Of a stretch of DNA of 5,463 bases, positions 5,415 to 5,463 are shown piece after piece. Each line of letters begins with the position of its first letter. The first letter of the stretch is position 1. The translations under genes and the position numbers were made by a program. Origin of the DNA: Acidobacteriota bacterium (GTDB taxonomy: Bacteria; Acidobacteriota; UBA6911; JACQSX01); the NCBI GenBank assembly GCA_016199665.1, contig JACQGG010000092.1, forward strand, positions 1 through 5,463. The letters are read 5' to 3'. Below the pieces are notes generated by a model. That model saw only the letters and a list, made by a program, of their open reading frames with translations, searched no databases and was not told the origin of the DNA.

Positions 5415-5437
5415 TCAGCTTTCAGCGGTCAGCTTTC
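5415..5437 (+). repeat. TCAGCTTTC direct repeat at the right edge
   Basis: TCAGCTTTC occurs at 5415-5423 and 5429-5437, a 14-bp period like that of the array at 5311-5376 but with an unrelated motif. The half copy TCAGC at 5422-5426 overlaps the first unit. The region is non-coding in all frames to the window end. It may be the start of a longer low-complexity intergenic array that continues outside. Confidence 0.6.
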
Positions 5438-5463
5438 GGCCTCTGCGAAAAGACCCGTTACAA

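Noticed and set aside
5311..5437. CRISPR array
   Set aside because: Repeat units are 9-14 bp, degenerate and adjacent without 30-40 bp spacers.

Overview
The window is high-GC bacterial DNA with four complete genes on the + strand, the first codons of a divergent gene on the - strand at the left edge, a decayed gene remnant, and a repeat-rich non-coding right end. The best guess for the host is an Acidobacteriota member. This is an inference from three things: the remnant at 1752-1976 resembles a C-terminal segment I associate with secreted acidobacterial proteins, a DUF2911-like secreted protein is present, and the aconitase is of the AcnA type. No rRNA or marker gene is present to confirm it.

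Left end (1-275). A - strand gene begins at position 65 and runs off the window. Only its signal-peptide-like N-terminus is visible. A good sigma70-type promoter for it lies at 102-130, and its -35 box is one copy of a 7-4-7 direct repeat (124-141). The same intergenic region holds a 15-bp palindrome (152-166) and a second 7-4-7 direct repeat (173-190). This is the most regulatory-looking stretch of the window.

276-1726. Two genes are translationally coupled. The first encodes a single-pass membrane protein with a long periplasmic coiled coil and a beta-rich C-terminal domain. The second, overlapping it by TTGA, encodes a secreted DUF2911-family protein. Both products are predicted to act outside the cytoplasmic membrane, so a shared envelope role is plausible but unproven.

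1727-2122. There is no intact gene here. A coding remnant (1752-1976) of the C-terminus of a secreted protein sits about 25 bp after the DUF2911 stop. A probable extended -10 promoter at 2075-2083 follows and would serve the next gene.

2123-5307. A full-length aconitase (acnA, TCA and glyoxylate cycles) has all three iron-sulfur cluster cysteines and an unusual Ala/Pro-rich insert. It is followed after 44 bp by a small HExxH zincin-like putative metallopeptidase. The peptidase gene contains a perfect 18-bp inverted repeat with a 5-nt loop inside its coding sequence, the most striking structural anomaly in the window.

5308-5463. Non-coding, made largely of short degenerate repeats with 14-bp spacing.

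I do not see a complete new multi-gene system. The observations most worth pursuing are the coding-region hairpin, the secreted-protein remnant, the repeat architecture of the divergent promoter region, and the coiled-coil/DUF2911 pair.
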